Source of the DNA: Apostichopus japonicus
Lineage: Eukaryota > Echinodermata > Holothuroidea > Aspidochirotida > Stichopodidae
Length of the DNA: 64,000 nt
Direction: 5' to 3'
Assembly (NCBI RefSeq): GCF_037975245.1
Contig: NC_092580.1
Span: 32,012,001-32,076,000, forward strand
Made by a program: the position numbers and the translations under genes. The notes under the pieces were generated by a model that ran no database searches, was not told the origin of the DNA, and worked only from the letters and a program-made list of their open reading frames with translations. Shown here one piece after another: positions 12,101 through 23,449 of the stretch (the stretch's first letter is position 1; each line of letters starts with the position of its first letter).

Positions 12101-13268
12101 GTGTGGAACAAAAGAACAGACCTTGCAGAAGAAGCAAGGATCACGGAGAAAGTTTCCAAGATCCTTCCAGCTATAGAATTCAATGCAGTCTTCTACAAAT
12201 GTAAGTAATCTGGCTCGAACATGAAATCTTAACAGACGCAGCAAGGCAGGTTGAATTTGCTGCATAATAATTCTGGCCTTCAAATATGCTTTAACAGACA
12301 TGTGGTAGCATGCTACATTAATGCCATCAGGAAGTTTCGTCAGAAAAAAGATGTCATTTATGAACTGCATGTCAAACCAGAACAAAGTTATTTTGATTTT
12401 AACTTGATGCTGTAAGTGGTTAACTATTCACAGAAATTTCACAACTGTTCTATAGCAAGTACAAATATACCATGCTACATACCAAAAACCTGAAAGCCAT
12501 AGAAAAACCACTTAATGATCTTCAGTAGCAACATGCGTGTTTGCAGACCTATTAGTGTAATAAAGAGGCAAGCTCGTAATAGTTGTGTCAGTTCCAAGCC
12601 CTGGACAAGACAACATAAAGACTCACATTGATTAATAGAAGATCTTAACAGTTTCTTGTAGTTGCACTCCTTTGATGAATAATAATAATAATAATAATAG
12701 GATCTTATAAAGCGCAAAATGCAAAAGCCTCTAAGCAAAGAGATGACAACTCAGTTTAGTGATATGAATATGTGACCTCATATCATGTGGATATTATTAA
12801 GTAATAGACAGAATGTGAGGGCAGTAGAACAGAACTCTACAATATTGATATCAGACTAGACAAACTGCAAGCTGTCAAATTGAGAATGAATAGAGCATAG
12901 CTTTACATCATTACAACACAACACATTACAACAAAACATCTCAGGATGTAATGGTATCTCTCTCTCTCTCCCTCTTTGCAGGAAATTATATTCATTATCT
13001 CAAGGCTCTGACCCCCTATCCTCAAAGCCTTCCTCTCAATTTTACCTTTAGTAAAGAACATTACCAGTTTTCTATTATAGTAGCTAAACTTTCTTTTTTA
13101 TCTTCACAGTTATGCCTGTGTGATGCAATGCAATAAACTGAAAAATAAAAAAATGAAAAAGTCATAGATCATAAACTTGGTAAGATTATGAAATGAGATG
13201 CGCATCTAATTTACATGTTCACAGCTCACCAGCAGCACCATGCATTCGAAGGAGGAACACGAAGATGA
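3004..13268 (+). CDS. EIF4E3: Eukaryotic translation initiation factor 4E type 3 (eIF4E3), complete seven-exon gene
   Basis: Coding exons are 3004-3131, 5142-5214, 6261-6355, 7818-7878, 10977-11043, 12045-12200 and 13225-13268. Joined, they give 624 nt, or 207 residues plus TGA, with frame kept at every GT-AG junction. The product is an mRNA 5'-cap-binding protein of the eIF4E fold. The eIF4E3-specific signatures are PWTFWLDR (36-43), [17 protein letters not shown] (61-77), SYHLMRG (87-93), [13 protein letters not shown] (123-135) and the C-terminal HHAFEGG (198-204). Human eIF4E3 is about 224 residues, the difference being a shorter N-terminus here. Of the cap-stacking pair, Trp99 (eIF4E Trp102) and Glu100 (Glu103) are present, but the Trp56 position is Val53, as expected for a class III protein lacking the aromatic sandwich. 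Trp70 (eIF4E Trp73), which contacts eIF4G/4E-BP, is kept. An in-frame ATG at 2914 would add 30 residues; 3004 has the better context (A at -3, G at +4). Confidence 0.93.
3950..4008. repeat. 14-bp perfect inverted repeat (31-nt loop)
   Basis: ATTGGTTGAGTGCC at 3950-3963 is the exact reverse complement of 3995-4008. The arms are too short for a typical microRNA precursor. It could be a relic of a small transposon. Confidence 0.6.
4151..4214. repeat. 16-bp inverted repeat (32-nt loop)
   Basis: CCCGAAGTCTACGGAC at 4151-4166 pairs with GTCTGTAGACTTCGGG at 4199-4214 with one mismatch. It lies only 142 bp after the previous inverted repeat and has almost the same loop size, so both may be parts of one degraded element. 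Confidence 0.55.
5142..5214 (+). CDS. EIF4E3: eIF4E3 exon 2 (residues 43-67)
   Basis: The exon encodes [20 protein letters not shown] followed by NTVE. It follows TCTCCCATCAG and is followed by a weak donor, GTCTGT. The D-V-E-A-N-L segment aligns with the T-W-Q-A-N-L segment of canonical eIF4E, which places Val53 at the cap-stacking Trp56 position. Length is 73 nt (1 + 24 codons), so the exon ends in phase 0. Confidence 0.9.
5215..6260 (+). other. EIF4E3: eIF4E3 intron 2
   Basis: This is a 1.05-kb intron with no coding or RNA feature that I recognise. Two similar short segments (about 5371-5420 and 5471-5520, CATTTAACAAGCCATTC/GCCATTCGGCT...AGGCAGTTTTAC) form a loose direct repeat of about 100-bp period. 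Confidence 0.75.
6261..6355 (+). CDS. EIF4E3: eIF4E3 exon 3 (residues 68-99)
   Basis: The exon encodes [19 protein letters not shown] and [13 protein letters not shown]; the last Trp codon is split TG|G with exon 4. It contains the Trp70 residue on the eIF4G/4E-BP-binding face and ends at the conserved cap-stacking Trp99. Donor is GTATGT at 6356. Confidence 0.92.
6356..7817 (+). other. EIF4E3: eIF4E3 intron 3
   Basis: This is a 1.46-kb intron. Apart from a 103-bp palindromic MITE at 7066-7168, nothing stands out. The intron ends with a good pyrimidine tract, CTTTTTTACCCTTCATTCCAG. Confidence 0.75.
7066..7168. mobile_element. 103-bp hAT-like MITE with TAGGGTGC... terminal inverted repeats
   Basis: The left end TAGGGTGCGTTGGTATA and the right end, read in reverse as TAGGGTGCATCGGTATA, form 17-bp inverted repeats with two mismatches. 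The interior is itself rich in TATACC/GGTATA palindromes. The flanks GGTGGCAG (7058-7065) and GGTGTCAA (7169-7176) agree at 6 of 8 positions, suggesting an aged 8-bp target duplication of hAT type. Confidence 0.6.
7818..7878 (+). CDS. EIF4E3: eIF4E3 exon 4 (residues 99-119)
   Basis: The exon encodes [20 protein letters not shown] after completing Trp99. E-D-P-N corresponds to W-E-D-E in eIF4E (Glu103 contact to the cap), and [10 protein letters not shown] is the conserved GG.W strand. Donor GTAAGT follows. At 61 nt this is the smallest internal exon, and other frames are open through it. Confidence 0.9.
8526..9364. mobile_element. Non-autonomous hAT-type element, 839 bp
   Basis: The element begins CATGGGCGGCGATCC and ends with its reverse complement GGATCGCCGCCCATG. 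It is flanked by a perfect 8-bp duplication GTGAGTTT (8518-8525 and 9365-9372), diagnostic of hAT transposition. Just inside the ends are G- and C-runs with a '...ATATCCCCCC' motif. Near its right end (9221-9315) it carries one of the seven ~95-bp core copies found in this window. I see no transposase. Confidence 0.85.
9848..10810. repeat. 51-bp hairpin minisatellite, about 19 copies
   Basis: The consensus unit contains GTTAATGATGATG, a 10-nt spacer GCTGTGTTCA, then CATCATCATTAAC, then ATTTCCCTCACATAT. The two 13-mers are exact reverse complements, so each unit can fold into a hairpin. Neighbouring units can also pair across the 15-nt spacer. Because 51 is divisible by 3, long frames stay open on both strands (17-residue repeats), but these are not credible proteins. 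The array lies in intron 4 of eIF4E3. Units diverge toward the 3' half (TTCATTCCACATATG, CATACTGTATG variants). Confidence 0.93.
10977..11043 (+). CDS. EIF4E3: eIF4E3 exon 5 (residues 120-142)
   Basis: The exon encodes [16 protein letters not shown] then SDFLMD, the most conserved eIF4E3 helix. It follows TCTTTCTCAG and ends with the first base of a Gly codon before GTGAGA. Confidence 0.93.
11044..12044 (+). other. EIF4E3: eIF4E3 intron 5
   Basis: This is a 1.0-kb intron without a recognised element. At 11380-11500 there is a loose run of GTCCC-containing words (ACGTCCCAATTTCTGGGGACAGTCCCC) with local inverted symmetry. Confidence 0.75.
12045..12200 (+). CDS. EIF4E3: eIF4E3 exon 6 (residues 142-194)
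   Basis: The exon encodes [40 protein letters not shown] and [14 protein letters not shown]-x-G-x-S-V-S and the V-W-N motif correspond to the C-terminal half of the eIF4E fold; Arg153 aligns with cap-phosphate-contacting Arg157, while the Lys159 and Lys162 positions are Val. Acceptor is TTGCTCAG; donor is GTAAGT. Confidence 0.93.
12201..13224 (+). other. EIF4E3: eIF4E3 intron 6
   Basis: This is a 1.0-kb intron. It contains a minus-strand LINE/SINE 3' tail (12679-12725) and a short CT run (12957-12972). The last acceptor is ACATGTTCACAG. Confidence 0.75.
12679..12725 (-). mobile_element. Short 3' tail of an L2/CR1-like LINE or SINE
   Basis: Read on the minus strand, GCGCTTTATAAGATCCTATT runs into an (ATT)n microsatellite. 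This is the 'GCGCTATATAA...(ATT)n' style of 3' end seen in L2/CR1-like elements. Only the terminal fragment is visible. Confidence 0.5.
13225..13268 (+). CDS. EIF4E3: eIF4E3 exon 7, terminal exon (residues 194-207)
   Basis: The exon encodes [14 protein letters not shown] followed by TGA (13266-13268). The HHAFEGG tail is the hallmark eIF4E3 C-terminus (recalled for human as HHAFEGGRGKH), which confirms both the acceptor and the frame. Confidence 0.92.
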
Positions 13269-16207
13269 CTTTACAAGGATAAACCTGCAATATAGATAGC
13301 GAAATCTCATCAACTGGATTCTTCATGCAGAGGATTTTTGCCTTCAAGACAGAAAAATTCCCCAAATTAACGAAATTGATCCATTTGCTGAGACTTGTAG
13401 CCAATCGTGTATGCCGACTCCTGACAATTTCTCAGAATTTCTCGATGGTAGATACGTATGCTTTAATTATTTATTTGTTTTAGGTTCAGTTTATATTTCT
13501 CTATTGCACTTCTATGCAGTCAGCATCCTGCCAAATATGCCTATCAAAAGATAGGATAAAAGTTTATTTCTAATTCTTTTTATTTGATATTATTATTGTA
13601 TTAGTGAGGTGACAATATTTCTTAAAATGTATTAAAAGTGAAGAAAAATATGTGTTGACAAAATTCTTTATTTGCTAACTATCCTGTGTGGTAAAAACAT
13701 TAAGTGGAAAGTTAGTTTCAAGGTCTTTATAGATAGATATACTGTAATAACTCTAGCTTTTATATACCAAAACGGTGAATCTTTGAAGGTAAATGTAAAC
13801 ACAGCAAAACAGAGTTGTCATTTTTCAGGAAGATCTTTACAAAGATAAAGACAAAGGTAAGTTCATAAGGAAAGCAATCTCACAAATTAGGTGCAAATGT
13901 TTCAACCACAATTTAAGGAGCCTAGTGGAATAAGATACTTTCTCAGATGAACATGATTTCTACCGTAAAATAATCGAAAATTGTGAAAATGATGTGACGT
14001 ACAACAGAAGTATTCAAATTTCAGCACGAAACTCAAATCCACTCTCAATAAGTTTGGAGAGATTTATGACTGCATGTAAACTTTTCACAAAGGCTACTTT
14101 AAAAAGCTTTCTGTGGTTTATTTATTTATGCAAGGTGACAGGTCACTGATGTATTGATTGAATAGCACCGGTGTTAAGGTACAGCTTGAGGTCTCATTTG
14201 ACTACCTTTTTTACTTCGCAAAATGCAAACATAAAACCTTGGAGTTCACTTCAATAGCTTTTTGCCTAGTGTAGTGCATGAAGAAAGAGGGGTAAGGTGG
14301 AGGTGGGAGGTGGGGGAGGAGAGGGGAGGGGCTACAGAAGAGATAACAACCCATGCCATCCATTCTGGCTATATCATACAAAAACAAATTAAATTTGGGG
14401 TTCACTAGTTTTCTGTACTATTTTCTGTCGTTGAGACCATATTAGCTTCTTTCTTTAGGGAGATAAGAAATGCTCTGGTAACCTTATGATTGGTCTGTCC
14501 AAATTTTAATTAACAAGGACACAATTTTAATTCCAAATATTGTTGTTTTGATGGATGCCTTTCTAAAATTATATTTAACAATTAAATTGGTCTGATTATT
14601 CATGAGATCATCAGCAACTTCTTTTTACCTCATTTATGATTTACATTTCTGACATGATACATTGTTCATCATGTTCATTTTTATTGTTTTATATGTGCCC
14701 TAATAGCTGCTGCAATGAATAATTCAGATCATCACAGATTAACTTGCTTTACTAACAGGGTTACCTTGTGCTTAGTCCGTCTTTACGGCTTTGTCTAGAG
14801 AAATATCATCAGTTAGAATCACCAAAAAAATATTTCATTTCTACTGTGTGTCTTGCCATTCCTGTGACCTCTTTTAATTTCTTCTTTTAAGTTAAGTTTT
14901 TTAATTCAAATGTTGAATGATCTCTCTTGTGCAATTGGTTGGATGAATCAAGGTCATACATGTATTAACGGAATACATCATCCTGAGAGACAGCAATGAT
15001 ATGTGCAGGTCTGCATGAAGCTATACAGTGTGTAAGGTACGCTACAGAATCTATAGTATGATTAGGGTCACAACTGGAGGTTATCATGATAGCCCCAGAA
15101 TATGCTAGACCATCAAGTATACATGCTTGTGAATGTTTTAACTTCAACAGGCATTTTTTTGCTGCCACCTTCAAAGTATTTTCCATCACAAAAAAGCAAC
15201 TTTTTTTTTGTCTATTTGTCAATCTCGTCAATCTCTGTCTGATGATAAATTGAGGTTCCAAATCCTCCAGCTGTATTCTATCGAGGATTCGACACTGTTT
15301 TAATAGCATTCTATAAATATGTGGCCGATACGGTTGTGATTCAATCCCATGAATGGTGGTTGCGGTGGTCTTGCATTTCAGGAAGCACTCTAAGGATTAT
15401 TCACCAGATTTATATCCCATTGTTAAACATACTAGTAATGCTGTAACCTCTGATCTTTGGATTGCTAAGGAGAAGGAGAAGGGCTCGAAAGTGTGAAGTT
15501 TAATTCTGGTTGTAAAACAACATTATGACCATAATTCAGGTAGCCAAGCTTATTTTTTGTTTGTATGATTTCTGTGCTGTTAAAGTAGTGTAATATGAGT
15601 AAAAGAAATTAAGTGATAAAGTCTTGAACTACTTCATGTTTATGTATTTAGTAATCAAGTCATCGATATTGAATAATTATGATTCCAGATGTGATGGAAG
15701 GAGAAGGGGTGGTGGTGGGGTGAATATTCCATCAGGTTTTATATGTAGTACAGGTCCGTCTGGTGGGGAATCGAACAGAAACCCAACTTTGAATATGTGA
15801 TTATGCAAGGAGAAGGCATATTAAGGATAAGTTATTTTCAACAGATACAGAAGCAGTAATGAACAAAAGCATGTAAGGTGAAGGGGTGGGGGCGGGTTGA
15901 CGAACATAGCATTGACTTTAGCCTGATGAGGGTGTTTGTCCCAGACCTGACACCAGCATTCCCAAGGGAAGGGAAGGATGGGAAGGGAAAAATATCTATG
16001 CAAGATCTGACCACATTAACTATGCTGTTCATTACAAGTGGTGTTTATAAGCATTCTACCCTTGAGGCCCACTCTTCCGCCTCCATCCCCTCCCAACCCC
16101 TTCTCCCAGACACATGCTTTGCATATTTTTTTGGAAAGTCAAAGGTCATTTACTGTGATATTCAGCTTATTATGTTTTGTGAACACTAAAGATGTAGGTT
16201 GTTTATA
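13269..16207 (+). other. 3' flank of eIF4E3, no recognised gene
   Basis: The eIF4E3 3' UTR must begin here, but its end cannot be fixed. The rest is AT-rich with purine-rich GGGAGGTGGGGGAGGAG-like runs (about 14285-14335 and 15695-15722). I see no credible exon on either strand. Confidence 0.5.
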
Positions 16208-16515
16208 CAACCTCTTTGTTCAAACTTGTTAGTTGTCTTAAAAATGAGTTTTTGATGAAACTTGTCATTTGTCCTAAAGATGACTTTGGTTCAAAGTTGT
16301 CATTTTCCCCCTTTCATCTCAATTTTATCTCAATGAAGTATGTAAGTGTTTTTACTGTAACCATCCCTACTTTGGCAACAGCTAATAAGCAATTTGAGAT
16401 CCTATAAATTATTACAAGTTTTAATGAGATTAGTTTCAGATCCTATATATATATTATTACAAGTTTTAATGAGATTATAATATTATCCTATATATTGTCA
16501 AGTTTCAATGAGTTT
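16208..16515. repeat. Two small imperfect tandem repeats
   Basis: From about 16220 to 16310 a ~35-bp unit (CTTGT[T/C]A[G/T]TTGTC[T/C]TAAA.ATGA) recurs two to three times. From about 16396 to 16512 a ~55-60-bp unit (GATCCTATA...ATTACAAGTTTTAATGAGAT) recurs three times. No coding potential. Confidence 0.6.
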
Positions 16516-16933
16516 TCACAGTTTGGTTTGATTGTATTCTAAGCAGGATGTGTCTGACTTACACAGTTGTAACGAGTCAAGACCCAAGTCACTCATTCTC
16601 CAACATGAGAGGACTTGAAAGGATTTGTGACATCATTTCACCCCCCCCCCCACCACCCATGGAGATTGTACTGTGTCTCAGGTCAGGATGAGATTGTTCT
16701 GTGTCTCAAGTCAGGAAAAGTACAGGTTTGGACATGACCTCAAAATATAGTGACTCATTTCAACTTCAAGACATAGGGTTATCAATAAAGGTTTCCAGCT
16801 ACAGAGTTGATTCAAGTTAAAACTTTTAGAGATTGTACATTATTAGTGAGTGGAAATGACCTATTCCATATGTGCAAGTGATACATATGAAATCTAACAG
16901 TCCAGTGTGTCTTTTCAATGGTGCCACAAAAAG
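16516..16933. other. Non-coding, short direct duplication and C-run
   Basis: A ~32-bp direct duplication (GAGATTGTACTGTGTCTCAGGTCAGGA-like) spans about 16662-16720 after a CCCCCCCCCC run. Nothing else is recognised. Confidence 0.4.
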
Positions 16934-17200
16934 CAGGCACGAATCCAGGATATTAAAAAGGATGGGGTGTTGCCCTGGGGTTATTGACACAGACCCCCGT
17001 GTAGGGGGTCCTCCCCCATAATATTTTAGATGTGAGATGATGCATTCTTAGACATTGAGGATATAAATTAGGTCTATAATGAGGTCTAAATGTAAGGTTG
17101 TGCTACTAACTAATTAAAATTTTGCGTGTGGGGATGAAAAGTGATAGGTGGTGTATATACCCGGTCTCGCCCCGGTCCCCCCCCCCAGGGTCTGTGCCTG
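16934..17200. mobile_element. Possible aged MITE
   Basis: CAGGCACGAATCCAGG at the left and the reverse of CCAGGGTCTGTGCCTG at the right resemble each other as terminal inverted repeats. The interior has the G-run/C-run style of the other hAT-like elements here. The flanking octamers ACAAAAAG and TGAAGGAT do not match, so the call is tentative. Confidence 0.35.
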
Positions 17201-19021
17201 TGAAGGATGGTACATAGCAGGTTGCATAACTTGCATCATGTGTAGATGTATTAACAGACATGTAAATACACAAAGAGATAAGAAACAGTTATAATTGTAA
17301 TAATAAATCAATTAAAGAGCAAAGAAACATACTTTTGTTCAGAATATAAAATATACTGTTGCTACGTACTATATATATATCCTTATTTTGTTGTCTTTGG
17401 ATTTTCTGGTCAATTAACTGCAAAAGTCAAGGGAACTTAAAGCTTTACTTTGATTTGTCATTGCCACAATCTAACAGTTTCATACAAGAGTGGCTAAAGG
17501 AAAAACAGATGAGCAGGAGAAATAACCTGTTAATTTAGCACACCGTAGTTCTTATGTTGGTAATAATTCAGACGGGGGGAGGGGGGGGGGGATAGGGTTA
17601 ATAAAATGGGGTTGGTGTCCCCACAAATTTAATGTAATTTATTTTGTCATTGGCAAACCTTTAGTAGTTTCAGTTTACTGCCTTGTAGCAAGGCTAGGCC
17701 TTCTCACACGACTTTACATCAATTAATCCCTGGTCATTGGTAACTTGTCACACCCAAGCACCCAATTCAAATGGTCTCTCCCAGGGCACTACAGGTCAAC
17801 ATATCTAAGTGACCCCTGGGAGGCTTCCCACCGAGTGCAGCCACAAACTGACACATGCAACTCCATAAACTGCCATCGCCGTCCCCATTTATACACCTGT
17901 GGTGAGGGGGACAATCAGTGGTGATGTAATGAGTGGCTTCTCCAAGAACACAACGTAATGATCTGACCAGGATGGCTTGACCGCAATGCCCTCAACTGGT
18001 GGTATGGTTGAGTCTGTAGAAAGTGATGGCATTTGAAGCATTGAAATAGCATCTTGGAGTTTGTGGGGTTTGACCCCTGCATGACCAAACTAAGGCACAG
18101 GAGACCTTCATGGTCTTTCAATCTGAAATGGTCTTCAAAATTGTAAAACATTCAAAGTGAGCTGAAACTGTGAATTGGATAGCCACATAACGTGAAGTGT
18201 ATTAAGTAGTGAGCTATTCTGCTCTTCCCACTCGCACATGTGTCTTATTAGCATCATAACATAACTGCCTTCCAAGTCCTGGTCGAATTTGGTCCAGCTT
18301 GGCTAAAGTGGCCAATCCAAATTAAACATGTTTAATAGTTTATAGTTTCATCTCATTATTGCCGTAATATAAGGCCCTTTAATCCTTAACATCATGAAAG
18401 GCCCTTTAACCATCAGATCAAGGTTCCCAACGTCAGAATTAATGAACAAAACAACTTGCTTTAAATGTCATAAGCATTGGCCCAAAGCAAAAATACTTTT
18501 CTAGAGGCACTAATCCTACAAAGTACTCCAATCCATTGAGGACTAAAAGACAATTAGATATCATAGTGTTGGTAATTATTGTAGTGCGCGTGCGCGCTAC
18601 AATATTGACATTACTGGCCAAGTGAACATATAGTCTATCCGTACATTTGCAGTTTCAGAGGCTAGCTGTGTAGCCAACTTATTCTGAGCCTGTCATGGCG
18701 CTCACAAGCGCCCTCGCTTACAGGCCTGGTGCGTTGTCCGCCCAAAACATGAACAACCGAAAAGCTCTTCCTAATACTGCAAACACTACAATACTTCGTA
18801 TTTGCAGGCAAATGCAGTTCTAGTTACCTAAGAGTGTAAAATTAAATCCTTGTGGAAATTTGAGCATGGGTGACCATTGTCAGATTTCCTAGTATATTTG
18901 GGGCAGCACTGATGACATTTAAGCCTCACTTATATCACAAATTCAACATTAACTTATATCCGTCTACGTCTCACGACCCACCTAAATTAGAGCGTTATTT
19001 ATAATTGATCCCTTTCCCAGT
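17201..19021. other. Non-coding stretch, no recognised gene
   Basis: This contains a G-run (17574-17592) and a short GC-rich palindrome (18577-18604), but no supported exon or RNA gene. Confidence 0.5.
18577..18604. repeat. 28-bp imperfect GC-rich palindrome
   Basis: The segment reads TTGTAG-TGCGCG/TGCGCG-CTACAA around its centre, and 12 of 14 position pairs are complementary. The alternating CG core, (TGCGCG)2, contrasts with the AT-rich surroundings. Confidence 0.6.
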
Positions 19022-19703
19022 TGGAATAACAGTGGCGTAGCTACGGGGGGGCCTGGGGGGCCGGGGCCCCCCATGAAATCGGCTGGCCCCCCCACTTGCC
19101 CCCCCCACTGGCCCCCCACTGGGAATGGGGTAAAAAAAATTGTAAAAAAAAAAAAAAATTAAAAAAAAAAAAAAAAAAACTCATCAGTGGGATTCACTAA
19201 TATTTTTTGTTCAATAATTTGGGATATAGAGTTACACAATTTTCTCGTCTGCATCTGGCAGAATAAGAATAATACAATATCTGTAGTAATCATGAGAATG
19301 GTCATACAGCATGGCATGGCAATGGTCGATGCGACGGTTGCGACCATACACCACGAACCTTGTGCATGTGCTGCGCGATATCGATATCTACCAATACATG
19401 TTATCGGTCATCGATTGGCACAAAAACCCAGATTCTGATGACAGCTGCCTCAAGAAACCCAATAAATGGCCTAATTAGCACCGAGCCACCAATGTGGACC
19501 ATTACCGAAACATCGATGCGTGTTAGTCTTCCATCCCCTTCCTCTAATGCTATTTAAGTCAACATGTGGGCATTTTCTGCAAACCTACCGGTAGCCCACA
19601 GGGGTTTGAGTTGGGAGAAAGGCCTTGACACCTTGAAACAACAAATGATGCCAACCATAGGCGTTCGAGGCGGGGGGTGCAGGGGGGCAGACTGTCCCCT
19701 AAA

Positions 19704-20035
<332 letters not shown>

Positions 20036-20217
20036 TGCAGTAGCTTGCCCGAATCTTTTTCAAATTTTTGCCCGACAATTCCATGATTTTCTTTATTTAG
20101 CATCATGATGCCCGAATATTTCCGTGTAACACCACCGTAAGCGCAGTTCATCTGGGCTACCACGCTTTTTGCACGATCAATTTGTTTTCTTCTAACTAGT
20201 CAATTGTATACCTGGAC

Positions 20218-20873
20218 CAAGGGCGGCGGAACCGGGGGTAAAAGGGGGCACGTGCCCCTCCCCCACTTTTCCTCAGGTTAGAAATGTGCCTTTTTTCTAC
20301 ATAAAAAATGAGGTGCCTCAAGTTAGCAAGAGGCCAGGGAACCAGAATGAACACTCGGGAAGGGCCGTTTCCGGCCATCTGAGGGGTTTGTAAAACCAAA
20401 AATTTTATAAAAGCTCCGCGCCAACCGATGGTGGCGCTCCGCTCAGATAGCCGTGCATACAACTTTGCAAATCCTGGCTAAGCCTGTGACTTTTAACGAA
20501 TTTCTGTGAGTCAAACTCAAAGCATTTTCGAATGGAAAAAATTTGTTAAGATTTTAACAAGAAAAAAACTCTAATTCGGAAGATTCCTACATTAGCAACT
20601 AACATGATTTCACCTCATTTTGTCTCAAAAGAAAACATGTTCCTTGTTTCCCAATTTGCGCATTGGATATTGCAGTGCTAGTATGCATATTTTCCTTGAG
20701 GGGGGGGGGGGGGACGTTGATGGAGTGATGTGTATACACAAATAAGATAATACAATAAGAGTTATAAAGGGTACTGAATATAACGCTGCATCATTCCAAT
20801 CGTATTTCTGCAAAGTGCACTTTGATGTCGGTGCCCCCCCCCCCCCAGATTAAAAGTGCTTCCGCCGCCCTTG
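20218..20873. mobile_element. Nested hAT-like element, 656 bp, inside the 2.7-kb element
   Basis: The element begins CAAGGGCGGCGGAA and ends TTCCGCCGCCCTTG. The flanking octamers are ACCTGGAC (20210-20217) and ACCTGGAT (20874-20881), an 8-bp duplication with one difference. It contains one ~95-bp core copy (20358-20450) and G- and C-runs. Its position inside 19030-21733 shows that it inserted later. Confidence 0.8.
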
Positions 20874-21741
20874 ACCTGGATATCCCCGACATGAGTGTAT
20901 AAAAGAAACATTTTCTTTTTCATGGATGGTGGGGGGGGGGGAGTGTCTACAAGCCTAGAAATAGGGGTTTATCATATTCTTTGTTATATTTTATACTTTT
21001 TTGTGAGACAAATTGCAGTCTCACCCGACAGAGCGACATTATCCCGCCTACGTGTCGTTGAACAATGTTTTTCTGGAGGTAGCTGAGTACTGTGTTAAAA
21101 TAATAAATAAGGTAACTAAATATAGCAGCTTAAAAAATATACTGTCCCATTTTTCCCCTTCAAAGTGATGTTACCATTTTTTCTTCTTCTAATTTACCAA
21201 TTTTTTGGGGAACTGTAAATTTCTAAAACGTGAGATTATAAAATAAAGAATGTTTAGATGCAACTTGCAAGGCCTCAGAAGTGCCGTTTCCGGCAATCTG
21301 AGAGGCATTGTGTGCCAAAAATTTTCTTGTTCGCTACGCGCCAACCGATGGTGGCGCTCCGCTTAGATAGCGTCACGGGAACTTTCGGGCACAAAAAGTT
21401 CTGCCCCCCCCCAAACTGAAATGGTCCCGTACACCTTTGATGTCAACTTCACTCAAGTTAAAAGTCTGGCTGAGTTGGCAAGGCCAGTCAGCATGAAAAA
21501 GAGAATTTTTTTTGGTTGCATTTCTGTCACCAAAGTTGCACATCTTTTTGGTTGCTATTTTGCCTCACAGGTGCCATCTCCTGCGATCTGGGGGGTGCTG
21601 AAATCTCAAATTTTCTCTGTACGCTCCGCGCCAACCAAGGTGGCGCTCCGCTCAGATAGTAACCCGGCCCCCCCACAAGAAAGAACAGCCCCCCCATGGC
21701 CCCCCCACTTAAAAAATCCTAGCTACGCCACTGTGGAATAA

Positions 21742-23449
21742 CGATAATAAATTGCGGAATGGGGGTTGGCAGTGCTAGGAGTGAGATGACATGCACTTCA
21801 GGGCATGCTTGATGATTCTTTTTCCGAGGAACTTGCATTTTCTGTTAAAATAATACAGCAGATTTTAATTTCCATGGCGACAGTTTTCGACAACCTCCCC
21901 TATTCCGCCTTTCCCCTTACCCTTGCGCCAAACTCGTGCGGAACTCCTGGTTGGTGAAGTTTGTTAGAGTCCTGACCAATGAGAAGTTGCCATTGTACCA
22001 GAGAGATAAATATCCGTGGAACAAAAAACAGAAAATCAAATGCCGCCCTCCCAATTACGCAGCTGTAGAGAAACTGCCCTGGGAAGCAGAAACTACATTC
22101 AACAATGAACAGTTACCCGCATAGTGCACCTTAGTAAGGGTTGACTATACCGTTCCAAAGTTTACGTATCATGTCGCTTCCCACATGAAAATTGTTCGAA
22201 AATATTTGAGTAGAGGTCCCTTATGTCTATAAAGGGGCTTCTCTGACTGATCATCGTTTTTACCGAAATTATTGACGGAGAAAAATGATGATGAAATTAT
22301 GGATAAAGACCTGTTGATTTCATCGACAAGATAAATTTATTTCAATTTGATGATACTCAAATCATCATAAATATGCTTTCCTGAGGCTCATCTTCATACG
22401 CTGTGAGTTATTAGAACGAGGCTTGAAATGTTAAAATAAGTCTATTATGTATGGGATTTACCCAGTGCTTATGTGATTTCTAAGTTTCTTCGCGAGCAGG
22501 GAACCAAGTTGAAACACCAGCACCCTCACATAAGAAACGCACGAATGACATCATTAACCCCAACTACTTTTATTTGATTTTGCCCTTACTGTTTGCTCGA
22601 GTTAGCTACTAACACATGTGGAACAACAAATGTGTTGTGGCTGTCACTCTGTGTTGAGAAGTGAAATGAGCCGTGGATACCGGACTGTGTGAATTACCTT
22701 GTAGTACTTTGCCTACCACGTTATTTTCATAACAGCAGACAGCCCATTACCCTGTATAGCGTGAAATGGTCTCGTATGCTGCTAATAATACATTGGACGA
22801 GTGGAAAAAGACAGGATTTTATTCGCTAACTAATGTCTAAATTGTAGGTTTCAGTAAATGCTTTAGTCTATGTAGCATAACTTTTAGGCAGCTTTATACG
22901 TGGGTCGTTTGTGTGAGCATCCAAATACCATAGTACTGAGAATGTTGCAGGTGAGTGCCTTGGAAATTACTGACAGTAGCAGAATTCTCGTAGGGACCTA
23001 GACAAGCCTGAGGCTAGCCTAACTCTGGCTACTGTCAATGGTGTATTTGCTAAATATCTTTATTACCTTGACTAGGCTACTTGATTTATTAAAAGTTAGT
23101 AGTAATAAGTTAACAGGTAACACAGTAATGTGTGGAAACATAAAGACTGATGAGGAACAATATTACTTGTATTGCCAGTCAAACTTTGGCATATAACCTA
23201 CAGTACTTTTTTTGTATGGGAGGGGATGGGGGTTGGACATGGAGTGTGGAGGCTGCATCTATAAAATGGTTATTTCTCACAACTTGAATTAGGCCTAGGC
23301 ATAACATAAATGAAGAAGTCACCAAAAGGGTTGATTTCTGAATGTGTGGAACTTATGTACTTGTTGATGTACCCAGTATCTGGTGTAATAATACAGTAAG
23401 CCTAGGCCTAGGTCATCACAGTCTGTCTCAGTGTGTGTTCTCCTTTACA
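21742..23449. other. Non-coding stretch, no recognised gene
   Basis: Weak open frames such as 21936-22124 have no family resemblance, splice context or start support that I can see. No repeats beyond simple runs. Confidence 0.5.

Noticed and set aside
12951-13136. Possible extra exon after a CT-rich tract at 12957-12972
   Set aside because: The eIF4E3 reading frame is complete without it, and the joined protein matches the family length and C-terminus.
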